NCBI RefSeq assembly: GCF_000381005.1
Contig: NZ_KB908386.1
Location: 3,450-67,449, forward strand
Direction: 5' to 3'
DNA from: Selenomonas bovis DSM 23594
GTDB taxonomy: Bacteria; Bacillota; Negativicutes; Selenomonadales; Selenomonadaceae
Length of the DNA: 64,000 bases
The notes under the pieces are model-generated. The model was not told the DNA's origin and ran no database searches. It worked only from the letters and a program-made list of their open reading frames with translations. Below, one piece after another: positions 9,063 to 17,283 of this stretch. The position numbers and the translations under genes were made by a program. The number at the start of each line of letters is the position of its first letter. Position 1 is the first letter of the stretch.

Positions 9063-10517
9063 TCACCACGGATGCTTCGTTCGCCAAAAAGCGGGCTGGA
9101 GCATCGCGAACAGCGTGAAGATCTCGAGCCGGCCGAGCAGCATCTCGAAGCAGAGCAGCGCCTTCATGCCCGCGGGTAGCGGCGCGAACGTGCAGGTCGC
9201 GCCCGCGATGCCGAACGCCGGGCCGACGTTGCCGAGCGTCGTGACGCTGATGCCGACCGCGTCGAAGATCGGCACGCCGAACGCCGTGAACGCGAGCGCG
9301 AAGAGCGCGATCGCCATAATGTAGAGGAAGAAAAAATGCCCGACGCGGTGGAGGACGGAGACCGGCACCGTATGGCCGTTCAGCCGCACGACGTGCAGCG
9401 CGCGCGGATGGAGTTTCGCGAGAAAGACATTCGCGCTGCTCTTCGCGAGCAGGACGACGCGGCTCACCTTGAGCCCGCTCGCCGTCGAGCCTGCGCAGCC
9501 GCCGATGACCATGAGCGTCAGCAGCACGCCCTTCGAGAGTGCAGGCCAGCGGTCGAAGTCCGCCGTCACGAACCCCGTCGTCGCGAGCGACGCCACCTGG
9601 AACACCGCGTAGCGCGCCGCCTGCGGCAGCGGCTCGCCGCCCGCGAGCACGAGGTTCGCCGTCACGAGCAGCGCGGCGCATGCGAGGATGGCGAGATACA
9701 CCCGGAACTCCGTATTGCGCCGCAGCGCGCCCGCGCCCTTTTTCCACACCTTGTAATAGAGCGCGAAATTGCCGCCCGCGATCACCATGAAAAGCGACAT
9801 CCAGCCCTCGATCCAGACGCTGTCAAACGCCATCGCGTTCGCGTCGTACGTCGAGAAGCCGCCCGTGCCGAGCGTCGAGAGCGCGTGGTTCGCCGCCGTC
9901 ACCGCGTCCATGCCGCAGAGCCAGTAGATGACGGCCGCCGTGAGCGTCAGCCCCGCATAGAGGCGGAACAGCGCGCCCGTCATCGACTGCAGGCGCGGCA
10001 TCACGCGGTCATGCGTCGGGCCCGTCGTCTCCGCGTTGTACATGTAAACCGTGCTCTGCCCCGCCTGCGGCAGCAGCGCGATGAAGATGACGATGATGCC
10101 GAGCCCGCCGAACCAATGCGTCATGCTGCGCCAGAAAAGCAGGCTTCGCGGCATCTCCGAAAGCGAGGTGATGACCGTCGCGCCCGTCCCCGTGAAGCCC
10201 GACAGGCTCTCGAAAAACCCATCGAGGAAGCCGAGGCAGCCGCCGAGCACATACGGCAGCATCCCGAGCCCCGCGCCGATGCACCAGCCGAGCCCCGTGA
10301 TCGCGATGCCCTCGCGCATCGTGATCGCGCGCACCTCGCGCCGCGCGTGCGTGACGAGCACGCAAAAGAGCGCGAGCGCGAGGCCGAACGTCAGGCCGAA
10401 CGCGCGCAGCGCCTCCCCCTCGCCCCAGAAAAGCGCAAGCGCGCACGGGAGGACGAGCACCCCCGCCACCGCGAGTGTCAGCCGCGCGAGCACGTAAAAG
10501 ACAACGCGCAGATCCAT
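9063..10517 (-). CDS. trkH: TrkH-family potassium uptake membrane subunit (canonical filter)
   Basis: 484 aa starting at the ATG 10517, which has AAAGGAGG upstream; the longer TTG reading starts before that site. Hydrophobic throughout with the four TrkH pore loops: SGFTGTGATV, STLGTGGFST, ASLATTGFVT and TTLGNVGPAF, each keeping its filter glycine. TrkH dimers conduct K+ and are gated by a TrkA ring. The second TrkH paralogue ends 24 bases upstream and trkA lies further upstream, so the three form one potassium-uptake locus. Confidence 0.93.
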   Translation of the reverse strand: MDLRVVFYVLARLTLAVAGVLVLPCALALFWGEGEALRAFGLTFGLALALFCVLVTHARREVRAITMREGIAITGLGWCIGAGLGMLPYVLGGCLGFLDGFFESLSGFTGTGATVITSLSEMPRSLLFWRSMTHWFGGLGIIVIFIALLPQAGQSTVYMYNAETTGPTHDRVMPRLQSMTGALFRLYAGLTLTAAVIYWLCGMDAVTAANHALSTLGTGGFSTYDANAMAFDSVWIEGWMSLFMVIAGGNFALYYKVWKKGAGALRRNTEFRVYLAILACAALLVTANLVLAGGEPLPQAARYAVFQVASLATTGFVTADFDRWPALSKGVLLTLMVIGGCAGSTASGLKVSRVVLLAKSSANVFLAKLHPRALHVVRLNGHTVPVSVLHRVGHFFFLYIMAIALFALAFTAFGVPIFDAVGISVTTLGNVGPAFGIAGATCTFAPLPAGMKALLCFEMLLGRLEIFTLFAMLQPAFWRTKHPW

Positions 10518-10541
10518 CCCGCGCCTCCTTTCCGCCAAACC

Positions 10542-12065
10542 TTACCAGCGCCGCCGCAGCCGCTCCCCGACGAAGCACGCGAAGAGCAGCGCGGAAAAAA
10601 TCTCCACGCGCCCCAGAAGCATCAGACCGATGCAGACAGACTTCCCGAGCACCGATAGCCCTGCAAGATCCGTGAAACCGAACAGCGCTGCCGTATGCCC
10701 CGTACTCGTGAGACACCCCGCCGCGAGGCCGAGCGCGGAGAGCACCGGCACCCCCGACGCCGCCACTGCGAGCGTCCCGGAGAGCAGCACCACCACCGTG
10801 AGGAAGAAGAGCGCGAGCAGCCGCCCCACCACCTTGTCCGGCACCGGCAGCCCGTCGAGCCGCACGCAGACCACCATGTGCGGATGCAGCGTCCGCCGCA
10901 GCTCCTCTGCCGTCATGCGGCCGAGCACGAGCAGCCGCACCGTCTTGAGCCCGCCCGCCGGCGAGCCGAGACACGCCCCCGTGAACGCGAGCAGGAACAA
11001 GAGATACCGGTCAAAATCCGGCCACCCCGCCACTGCCGTCGACGAAAACCCCACCGTCGTGAAAAACGACACCGCCTGAAACAGCCCGTGCCGCAGCGCC
11101 TCCCCCGCCGCATACGTCTGCGTGAGGAAAAGATGCGCGCCGATGAGCAGCCCCGAAGCCGCCGCGATCACGAGCGCCGCCCGCAGCTCCGCATCGCGCA
11201 CGAGCAGGCCCAGGCTGCGCCGCGAGATCGCCTTCCAGTAGAGGAGGAAATTCCCGCCCGTCACGAGCATCATCAGGCAGCCCGCCACCTCGAGCGCCGG
11301 GCTGTCGTACGGCTGGAACGCCGCCGTCAGACTGCTCCCCGCCGTCGAGATCGTGAGCATCGCGAGCAGCAGCGCCTCAAACGGCGTGAGCCCCAGGAGC
11401 GCGAGCACCGCGAAAAAGAGCGCCGTCAAACCGCCGTAGACGAAAAGCCCGCGCCAGAGCGCGAGATGCATGCGCCGCCAGACAGGACTGAACGCGACGC
11501 TCTGCCGAGCCGTCAGCGTGATGCCGAAGCAGCCGCTCACCTGCGGCAGCACCGTCACGAGCATCACGACGAACGTCAGCCCGCCGAGCCAACTCATCAG
11601 CCCATGCCAGAGCAGGAGCGACGGCGGCAGCGCCTCCGCCGCGGGGAAACAGGAAAGCCCCGTCGCCGTGAACGCCGCCATGCTCTCGAAAAACGCCGCG
11701 AGCGGCGCGAGACGCCCCGAAAGCACAAAAGGCAGCGCGCCGACCGCTGCGAGATACAGCCACGCGAGCACCGCGAAACAAGCGCCCTCCCCGAGCCGCA
11801 GCGGCCGCCGATGCGCGCGCCCCAGCCAGCAAAAAAGCGCCCCCGAGCCGAGCGCCACGAGCAGCGGCACGCCGAACATGACGAGCCCCTCGCCCTGCGC
11901 CGCGACGGCCTCGCCCTTCCCCGCAAACGCCAGCACGCCCCGCACTCCGGAGCCCACCGCCAGCGCATCCCGCGGCGAAAGCGCGAGCGGCGGCAAAAGC
12001 GCAGCCGCCAGCGCCAGGGACAGACGGCTCATCAGATACCAGAAAATCTCATACCCCTGCCGCAC
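10542..12065 (-). CDS. Second, divergent TrkH-family membrane protein
   Basis: 507 aa from a GTG at 12065 (GAGGTGG just upstream); a TTG five codons earlier is possible. It shares TrkH topology with its neighbour, but the pore loops are altered: AAFTATGLSCF, LTISTAGSSLTAA, VSFFTTVGFSST and CLTSTGHTAALF. The key glycine is kept in each loop, while the flanking filter residues differ from the canonical copy (TGTG becomes TATG, GTGG becomes STAG, GNVG becomes STGH). It may form a heteromer with the adjacent TrkH or have different ion selectivity; that is inference. Confidence 0.85.
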   Translation of the reverse strand: MRQGYEIFWYLMSRLSLALAAALLPPLALSPRDALAVGSGVRGVLAFAGKGEAVAAQGEGLVMFGVPLLVALGSGALFCWLGRAHRRPLRLGEGACFAVLAWLYLAAVGALPFVLSGRLAPLAAFFESMAAFTATGLSCFPAAEALPPSLLLWHGLMSWLGGLTFVVMLVTVLPQVSGCFGITLTARQSVAFSPVWRRMHLALWRGLFVYGGLTALFFAVLALLGLTPFEALLLAMLTISTAGSSLTAAFQPYDSPALEVAGCLMMLVTGGNFLLYWKAISRRSLGLLVRDAELRAALVIAAASGLLIGAHLFLTQTYAAGEALRHGLFQAVSFFTTVGFSSTAVAGWPDFDRYLLFLLAFTGACLGSPAGGLKTVRLLVLGRMTAEELRRTLHPHMVVCVRLDGLPVPDKVVGRLLALFFLTVVVLLSGTLAVAASGVPVLSALGLAAGCLTSTGHTAALFGFTDLAGLSVLGKSVCIGLMLLGRVEIFSALLFACFVGERLRRRW

Positions 12066-12628
12066 AAACCCACCTCGCAATCATCGCCGCTCCGGCCATC
12101 CCATCGAAACAACCGGCTCACGCTCATATCAGCCGTCCGCATACGATCGTTCGCACACATCGTACCAACACAGACAATGCGTCTCTCCTATCCCCTCGGG
12201 CTGCAACCTCATCAAGACATCTCCGTAGCTTCGAGGCAGACACCTCTTCCGCCATCGCTACGCTCGGCACCTTCTCCTGAGGAGAAGGTCGATAAAACCG
12301 CCTCAAACAATCTCCCGCCACGAACAAACCATCGTTGCTTCACTCGCCTCGAACAACCTCCCGCCTCGAACAACCCCGCGTACTTTCTTTCCCGCCTCCC
12401 CCGTCGGCAGCGGGGCGGTTGGTGCCGGGCAGCGAACGCAGCGCGGAACTTATTCGGAGGCTCAACGAGCGCCTATCCCGCGCCGGTCGCGCTAAGCGCG
12501 ACTAGGCGTACTTGCGCCCATTCCAATCAGCTGCGCCCTCCGGGCTTGCTTCTTGGGGGCGCAATGCAGCCGACGAGAGCGAAGCGCGGAGTGAGTCGCA
12601 CGCGGCCTGCCGTCCTGCGCCTCGCCCC
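12066..12628. repeat. Repeat-rich intergenic region, no gene
   Basis: Holds a CACCTCTTCCGCC...CTTCTCCTGAGGAGAAGG repeat (about 12239-12290; the inner CTTCTCC-TGA-GGAGAAG is a hairpin), a short tandem of CGCCTCGAACAACC (12353-12382), and GC-rich sequence from 12400 to 12628. No convincing ORF or terminator for trkA was found. Confidence 0.6.
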
Positions 12629-13978
12629 CTATTCTTTTCCTTTGAAACACCTCATGACTTTCTTCGCGAACTGTGTCTGCACGAAGAGGATCACGCGGTC
12701 GCCGGGCAGCAGCACGGACTCGCCGTTCGGGATGACCGCCGCGCCGTCCCGCACGTAGGCGCAGACGAGGCACTCGCGCGGCAGCTTGGCCTGCATGAGC
12801 GGCTTGCCCGCCGCGGGCGCCCCCTCCTGCATGATGACCTCGACCGCCTCCGCCTTCGCCCCCTCGAGCAGCGACACCGACACGACGCCGCCGCGCCGCG
12901 CGAACGCGAGCACCTCGCTCGCCGAGAGCAGCCGCGCCGAGAGCACGACATCGACGCCCACCTTCTCCATGAGATCGACATACTCATTGCGCGCGACGCG
13001 CACGACCGTCTTGTCCGCGCCGAGATGCTTCGCGAGCAGCGCGAGCATGAGGTTCAGCTTGTCGTCCTCCGTGAGGCAGACAACGACATCCGCCTCCGCC
13101 ACGCCCTCCTCGAGCAAGAGATCGATATCCGTGCCGTCGCCGCAGATGGCGATGCCGTTCCTGAGCTTTTCCGCCATGCGCTGGCAGCGCTCGTGCTGCT
13201 TGTCGATGACCTTCACCTCGACGCCCTGCCCGTCGAGCATCGTCGCGAGCGCACGCCCCGCGCGTCCCGCGCCGATGACCATCACGCGGTGGATGCGCCG
13301 CGCGTCGCGCTGCACGAAATTCTGGCTGAACTTCTCGATCTGCTCCGGGATGCCGATGAAATACGCATTGTCATGTGGCAGCAGATAATCGTCGCCGTGC
13401 GGGATGATCATGCGGTGGTCGCGGAAAATCATCCCCGCGAGCACGCCCGGCGGCAGCTCGATATCGCGGAGCTGCCGCCGCGCAAAAGGCGAGCTCCGCC
13501 GCACGCGCGTCTCGAACAGCCGCACCTTCCCATGCGCGAAATCCTCGACATTGAGCGCTGCCGGCGTCATGAGGATGCGGTTGATCTCCGCCGCCGTGAT
13601 GAGCTCCGGATTCAGCATGAGATCGATATCGAAATTCTCCTTGAGATACTCCTTGGCCTCGCCCATGAACTGCATATCGCGGATGCGCGCGATCGTATGC
13701 GCGATGCCGTGCTTCTTCGCGAGGATGCAGGCGACCATGTTCACCTCGTCGCTCGCCGTCACCGCGATGAGGATATCCGCGCCGCGGATGTCCGGCTCGT
13801 TCATCGTGATGGGGCTCGCGCCGTTCGCATGGATCGTGAGCACATCGAGCGTATTCTTCGGCCCCTCGAGCTGGTCGGCATCCTGATCGACCACGACGAC
13901 ATCGAACGCCTCCTTCGACAAAAGCTCCGCAATGCTGTACCCGAGCTTCCCCGCCCCGACAACGACAATCCGCACCAT
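12629..13978 (-). CDS. trkA: Trk system potassium-channel gating protein TrkA
   Basis: 449 aa, the full-length double-RCK form. Two Rossmann NAD-binding domains each start with a glycine motif (VVVGAGKLGYSIAE at ~5; VMVIGAGRAGRAL at ~232) and each is followed by a TrkA_C (RCK-C) domain (~135-215 and ~365-449). It binds NADH/ATP on the cytoplasmic face and gates the TrkH subunits encoded downstream. About 560 bases of repeat-rich sequence separate it from them. Confidence 0.95.
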   Translation of the reverse strand: MVRIVVVGAGKLGYSIAELLSKEAFDVVVVDQDADQLEGPKNTLDVLTIHANGASPITMNEPDIRGADILIAVTASDEVNMVACILAKKHGIAHTIARIRDMQFMGEAKEYLKENFDIDLMLNPELITAAEINRILMTPAALNVEDFAHGKVRLFETRVRRSSPFARRQLRDIELPPGVLAGMIFRDHRMIIPHGDDYLLPHDNAYFIGIPEQIEKFSQNFVQRDARRIHRVMVIGAGRAGRALATMLDGQGVEVKVIDKQHERCQRMAEKLRNGIAICGDGTDIDLLLEEGVAEADVVVCLTEDDKLNLMLALLAKHLGADKTVVRVARNEYVDLMEKVGVDVVLSARLLSASEVLAFARRGGVVSVSLLEGAKAEAVEVIMQEGAPAAGKPLMQAKLPRECLVCAYVRDGAAVIPNGESVLLPGDRVILFVQTQFAKKVMRCFKGKE

Positions 13979-14071
13979 GACCGCTCCTTTCCCCGCATTC
14001 GTATGATTCCTAGTATACGATAGGCGCTATGTTTTTTCAACCCAGCGGCCAGAGCGCCTCATACTGCATGC

Positions 14072-14125
14072 AAAAAGAGCTGCCTGCAGTTCCTCGGTCT
14101 GCACCGATTCCCTGCGGGCAGCTCT
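14072..14125 (-). terminator. Terminator of the flagellinolysin gene
   Basis: On the minus strand AGAGCTGCC...GGCAGCTCT with a long loop, followed by TTTTTGC, about 65 bases after the stop codon. Confidence 0.7.
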
Positions 14126-14188
14126 CGCCCCTGACAAAACAAGAAACTCTTTATCTTTCTCCCAGCATTCCCAACACAAGGAGGCTGC

Positions 14189-15961
14189 TTACTGCAGCAA
14201 GCTCAGGACACTGCTACCGTTCTGGTTCGCCTGGGCGAGCATCGACTGCGCCGCCTGCAGGAGGATGCTGTGCTTCGTGTAGGCGGTCATCTCCTTCGCC
14301 ATATCCGCGTCGCGGATGGCCGACTCAGAGGCCTGCGTGTTCCGGCTCGACGTGATGAGATTGTCCGCCGTCATGCCGAGACGGCTCTCGATCGCGCCGA
14401 TGGTCGTGATCTGGTCGAGCGCCTTGCGCAGGGAGTTGTCGATGAGCGTGAGGGAGGTCTTCGCCTGATCGACGGTCTTGACGCTGAGCTTGCCACCCTC
14501 ATCGTCTGCAAGCCCCATCGCGCGTGCGTGGATGTCCGAGAGCGCCACGCCGATGTTCTGATTCGCGCGCGTGCCGAGCTGGAACATCAGGCTCGTGTGG
14601 CGGCTGAACGTCGGCCAATGCACGGTGAGACCGCCGTCGTACATCGTCGTGTCGCTGTCCGGAAAGTACCAGAACGCGGCCGAACCGCCCTCAGGCACGA
14701 TGTCCTCGCTCGTCTTCTGCTCGCGGCTGCCGCCCGCGTCGTAGCCGGTCGCCGCACCCGTATCGTCATTGTCGAGGTCGATGCCGCAGCACTCCTTGTA
14801 GAACGCGTCGGCATTCGCATACGCGGTCCGATCCGCGACGAAGGCATCCTGCAGCCCCTTGAGCGTCGCGCCCGGCACCGCCGCGCCGATCGCCGTCTCG
14901 AGGCTCTTGCCGCCGCCATTCATGAGCGCCGTCATGAAGCGCGCCATCGAGCCCTCGCCGCCCTTTTTCTCCACGTAGCGCAGGAACGCGAACCCGCCGG
15001 CATAGGGCTGCTGAGTATTCGTGCCGCTGCCGTTCGCGAAAAGTCCCTGATAGGCCGCCGCGTCCATGCTCCGCAGCGTCTGCGTGCGCGTATCGTCCGC
15101 GCCCTGCGTGAGCTCCGCCATGCCCTCGACGATATAGAGCGGCATGTCGGCGAAATCATCGATATTCGCCGACATCACGGCATGCGTGAGCTCATGCGCG
15201 AGCACGCGGTCGAGGTAGATGGCGCTCGCGCTCGACGACTTGCCGTTGACGTTCGTCGTGTCGAGCTTCGCCGTGCTGCTGTCATAGTAGTTCAGGTTCA
15301 CCGTCAGCGTGAGACCGGTCGTATGACTCCCGACATACGAGCTGCTCACGTACGCGAGCGCGTCCGCCTGCGCGCTGCCCGCCGCCTCATGCTTCAGGAT
15401 CACGTCCATCTCCTTCGGCTTCGTATTCGCCTCGTTGAACCGGATGCCGTACGACTGCTCGATGAGCGAGAGCGAGTTCGGGATCCACTCCGTGTGGAGC
15501 GCCTTGATGATGGTATCCTGCGCCGTATCCGCGCGATCCGCGCTACCGTCGAAGAGATAGCGCCCGTTGAACTGGATGCTCGCGTTCTCATCGACCTGAT
15601 CGATCTGCTGGTCGATCTCGCGCTGGATCGTTGCGCGGTCGGCGTCGCTGTTGTGGTCGTTTGCTGCATCGAGCGCCTTCTCCTTGATCGTGCGCAAGAC
15701 ATCGATGGTCGACTGCACCGCGCCCTCCGCTGTCCGCATGAGGCTGCTCGCGTTCTGCGCGTTCGCCTTCGCCTGATCGAGGCCGCGGATCTGCACGCGC
15801 ATGCGCTCGGAGATCGCGTACGCCGACGCGTCGTCACCGGCACCGCCGATTTTCCGGCCACTTGCGACTTTCTTCAGATCTTTCACCAGCTGCGACGAAT
15901 TTTTATTGAGCGTATGGAGCGTCTCTGCCGCCGCCATATTGTGCATGATGACCATTGCCAT
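14189..15961 (-). CDS. Flagellinolysin: flagellin with an inserted HExxH metalloprotease domain
   Basis: 590 aa. Residues 1-~140 are the flagellin D0/D1 N-terminus (MAMVIMHNMAAAETLHTLNK, ASGRKI, SLMRTAEGAVQST) and ~475-590 the C-terminal D1/D0 (ESRLGMTADNLITSSRNTQA, SMLAQANQNGSSVLSLLQ). The hypervariable middle is replaced by a peptidase domain with HELTH (256-260) and a downstream VEGMAE (279-283) that offers the third zinc-ligand glutamate, a gluzincin arrangement. Such proteins, described in Clostridium as flagellinolysin, polymerise into a proteolytic filament surface. A sigma-28-type promoter precedes it and a terminator follows. No other flagellin gene is in the window. Confidence 0.95.
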   Translation of the reverse strand: MAMVIMHNMAAAETLHTLNKNSSQLVKDLKKVASGRKIGGAGDDASAYAISERMRVQIRGLDQAKANAQNASSLMRTAEGAVQSTIDVLRTIKEKALDAANDHNSDADRATIQREIDQQIDQVDENASIQFNGRYLFDGSADRADTAQDTIIKALHTEWIPNSLSLIEQSYGIRFNEANTKPKEMDVILKHEAAGSAQADALAYVSSSYVGSHTTGLTLTVNLNYYDSSTAKLDTTNVNGKSSSASAIYLDRVLAHELTHAVMSANIDDFADMPLYIVEGMAELTQGADDTRTQTLRSMDAAAYQGLFANGSGTNTQQPYAGGFAFLRYVEKKGGEGSMARFMTALMNGGGKSLETAIGAAVPGATLKGLQDAFVADRTAYANADAFYKECCGIDLDNDDTGAATGYDAGGSREQKTSEDIVPEGGSAAFWYFPDSDTTMYDGGLTVHWPTFSRHTSLMFQLGTRANQNIGVALSDIHARAMGLADDEGGKLSVKTVDQAKTSLTLIDNSLRKALDQITTIGAIESRLGMTADNLITSSRNTQASESAIRDADMAKEMTAYTKHSILLQAAQSMLAQANQNGSSVLSLLQ

Positions 15962-16009
15962 ATCAAGATAACCCCCGTGTCCATTGCCAAAAACGACTCC
16001 TTTCTTTAT

Positions 16010-16036
16010 TTATCGACTGCACGCTTTCGCGTCTTA
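16010..16036 (-). promoter_or_regulatory. Sigma-28 (FliA)-type promoter of flagellinolysin
   Basis: Minus strand TAAG (16033-16036), exactly 15 bases, GTCGATAA (16010-16017), against consensus TAAA-N15-GCCGATAA. The -35 TAAG is the end of the repeat at 16034-16068. Confidence 0.7.
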
Positions 16037-16068
16037 AGGAATCACTGATTAATCCAACGCTTCCTTAA
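16034..16068. repeat. 35-bp MITE-like mini repeat upstream of flagellinolysin
   Basis: TTAAGGAATCACTGATTAAT then CCAACGCTTCCTTAA, with inverted TTAAGGAA/TTCCTTAA ends. Also the left partner of an inverted repeat at 16487-16506. Confidence 0.7.
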
Positions 16069-16081
16069 CCGTAAATTTTCC

Positions 16082-16219
16082 TCAGCTACGCTTGCGGAAC
16101 ACCAGCCCGCGAGCGCCCGCACCGCCGCCTGCCGTCTCATGCGCTTGATACGCGTAGAGCGCCGCCCCCAACAGCGCGAGCAAAGCCACGAGCCCCACGA
16201 CCTTTTTCCTACCCTGCAT
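16082..16219 (-). CDS. Small single-span membrane peptide (45 aa)
   Basis: ATG at 16219 with GGGGGAGG upstream; the product starts MQGRKKVVGLVALLALLGA and ends FRKRS. A basic N-terminus, one hydrophobic helix (VVGLVALLALLGAALYAY) and a basic C-terminus suggest a small inner-membrane protein. An imperfect inverted repeat ATCATGA-N5-TCATGAT lies upstream. It sits inside a 473-bp stretch bounded by inverted copies of the MITE terminal repeat. Function unknown; short ORF, so moderate confidence. Confidence 0.45.
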   Translation of the reverse strand: MQGRKKVVGLVALLALLGAALYAYQAHETAGGGAGARGLVFRKRS

Positions 16220-16264
16220 AACCCTGCCTCCCCCTGTAAGCTGGTATTATGGGCTCGCGAAAAA

Positions 16265-16283
16265 TCATGACATGTTCATGATC
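16265..16283. promoter_or_regulatory. Inverted repeat, possible operator for the 45-aa peptide gene
   Basis: ATCATGACATGTTCATGAT: 7-bp arms around 5 bases, about 45 bases upstream of the peptide start and next to a CATAAT -10-like hexamer (minus strand). Confidence 0.3.
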
Positions 16284-16389
16284 TTGTTTGCGTCTGCGAA
16301 TTTGTACTTGTGCAGCATGAGCGGGCGCGGTCGAGAGTTCGCTACCTGTGGATAAGTGCGCCTTTTGGACAGGAAATTCCTATTCGAAA

Positions 16390-16462
16390 GGGCATTTGAA
16401 GGGATATGGAGACGTATTTTCGCGATAATTGGGTCTAATTATCGCGTAGTTGTATATAGTAA
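16390..16462 (+). repeat. 73-bp direct repeat, left copy (island boundary)
   Basis: Matches 25641-25713 base for base except 4 positions, same orientation. Contains the perfect inverted repeat CGCGATAATT-N6-AATTATCGCG. The two copies bracket the 9.2-kb accessory island. Confidence 0.85.
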
Positions 16463-16487
16463 TAGGTGTGTATTCGATACATGCCTA

Positions 16488-16521
16488 TTAATCAGTGGTT
16501 CCTTAAGGAACCGCTGATTAA
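16488..16521. repeat. 34-bp near-perfect palindrome from two abutting terminal repeats
   Basis: A right-end repeat (TTAATCAGTGGTTCC) meets a left-end repeat (GGAACCGCTGATTAA) around a central TTAA; one mismatched pair. Confidence 0.8.
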
Positions 16522-16669
16522 ATGAGGTGCTCCGGATTTACGCGGATGCGCTGTATCTCCCTAGGAGACAAACCGGAGGCGTAGCGGGCTACGCTGAGGA
16601 TTTGTCGACGACGGGAGGACAACGCAGACGCGTGAAGACGGCGTGCCGAATGAATCAGTGGTCCCTTAA
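16503..16669 (+). mobile_element. MITE-like element, 167 bp, with terminal inverted repeats
   Basis: Starts TTAAGGAACCGCTGATTAAA and ends GAATGAATCAGTGG(T)CCCTTAA, so the ends are inverted repeats. Related copies: 48503-48674 (nearly full), 44762-~44900 (left part), 44172-44212 and 63815-63848 (right ends). No transposase is encoded; a non-autonomous element is inferred. Its right end abuts the broken methyltransferase gene. Confidence 0.7.
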
Positions 16670-16671
16670 AG

Positions 16672-17283
16672 CAAATAAGCGATTATTTTCGCTTTCCCTT
16701 CGAGACCAGCGGGTATATGAGAGAGGGTATTTGGGGGACGACAAAAATCGTACCAAACTATCACGGGAAGCATACAGTCCTGAGGAGTATTATGGACAGA
16801 AACGTCCCGGATGAGTTTTTCCTTGGCAACGATTTATCAAAATGGGATTATCAAAAGGGACCGAAGCATATTCTACGCAAATCGGCAAATGGTCATCAAT
16901 ATATGTATTCGGAAAGGCCAATCGCTTTTCCAGACCCCATCGACAGGCCAGCACGCACCATGCTGACGAGCGAGGCGACAACAAATCGCAGCACCCATGT
17001 CATCTGCGATATCGACCGCAATGAGTTGCGCTTGCTGACGCCAGAGGAAGCGGAAGCTATACAGGGATTCAAAAAGGGCTGGACAAATACTGGAATGAGC
17101 AAACGGTTTCGGTATTTTTGCATGGGAAATGCGCTTGTGACAGGATGCGTTACTGTTATGGGAGTGACGTTAAACCGCATTCTGGCAGGAAAAGCGATTA
17201 AAAAATTCCTATGTGGAGACCTTCGCGTTGCTAGACGATTTTCGCAAGAAAAACGGGATTATGCAAACAACACTTGCCACTAG
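16672..17283 (+). pseudogene. C-terminal fragment of a DNA (cytosine-5) methyltransferase
   Basis: Reading through 16672-17283 gives QISDYFRFPFETSGYM..., collinear with the last ~190 residues of the intact methyltransferase at 28045-29244 (AISDAFGFAFDTAGYM...). Target-recognition tail, motif IX (RPARTMLTSEATTNRSTH) and motif X (MGNALVTG) remain; motifs I-VIII with the catalytic PCQ are absent. Homology begins within 3 bases of the MITE end, and an in-frame TGA lies in the MITE. The gene was therefore cut by deletion or insertion and is not functional. It points to a cytosine methyltransferase once linked to the island. Confidence 0.85.

Noticed and set aside
10695-12758. 687-codon plus-strand frame opposite the second TrkH
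   Set aside because: Shadow frame; Arg/His/Pro-rich low-complexity product crossing an intergenic repeat.
16527-16814. 95-codon plus ORF at the island's left edge
   Set aside because: Its first half is translated MITE sequence and the rest is out of frame with the methyltransferase fragment.
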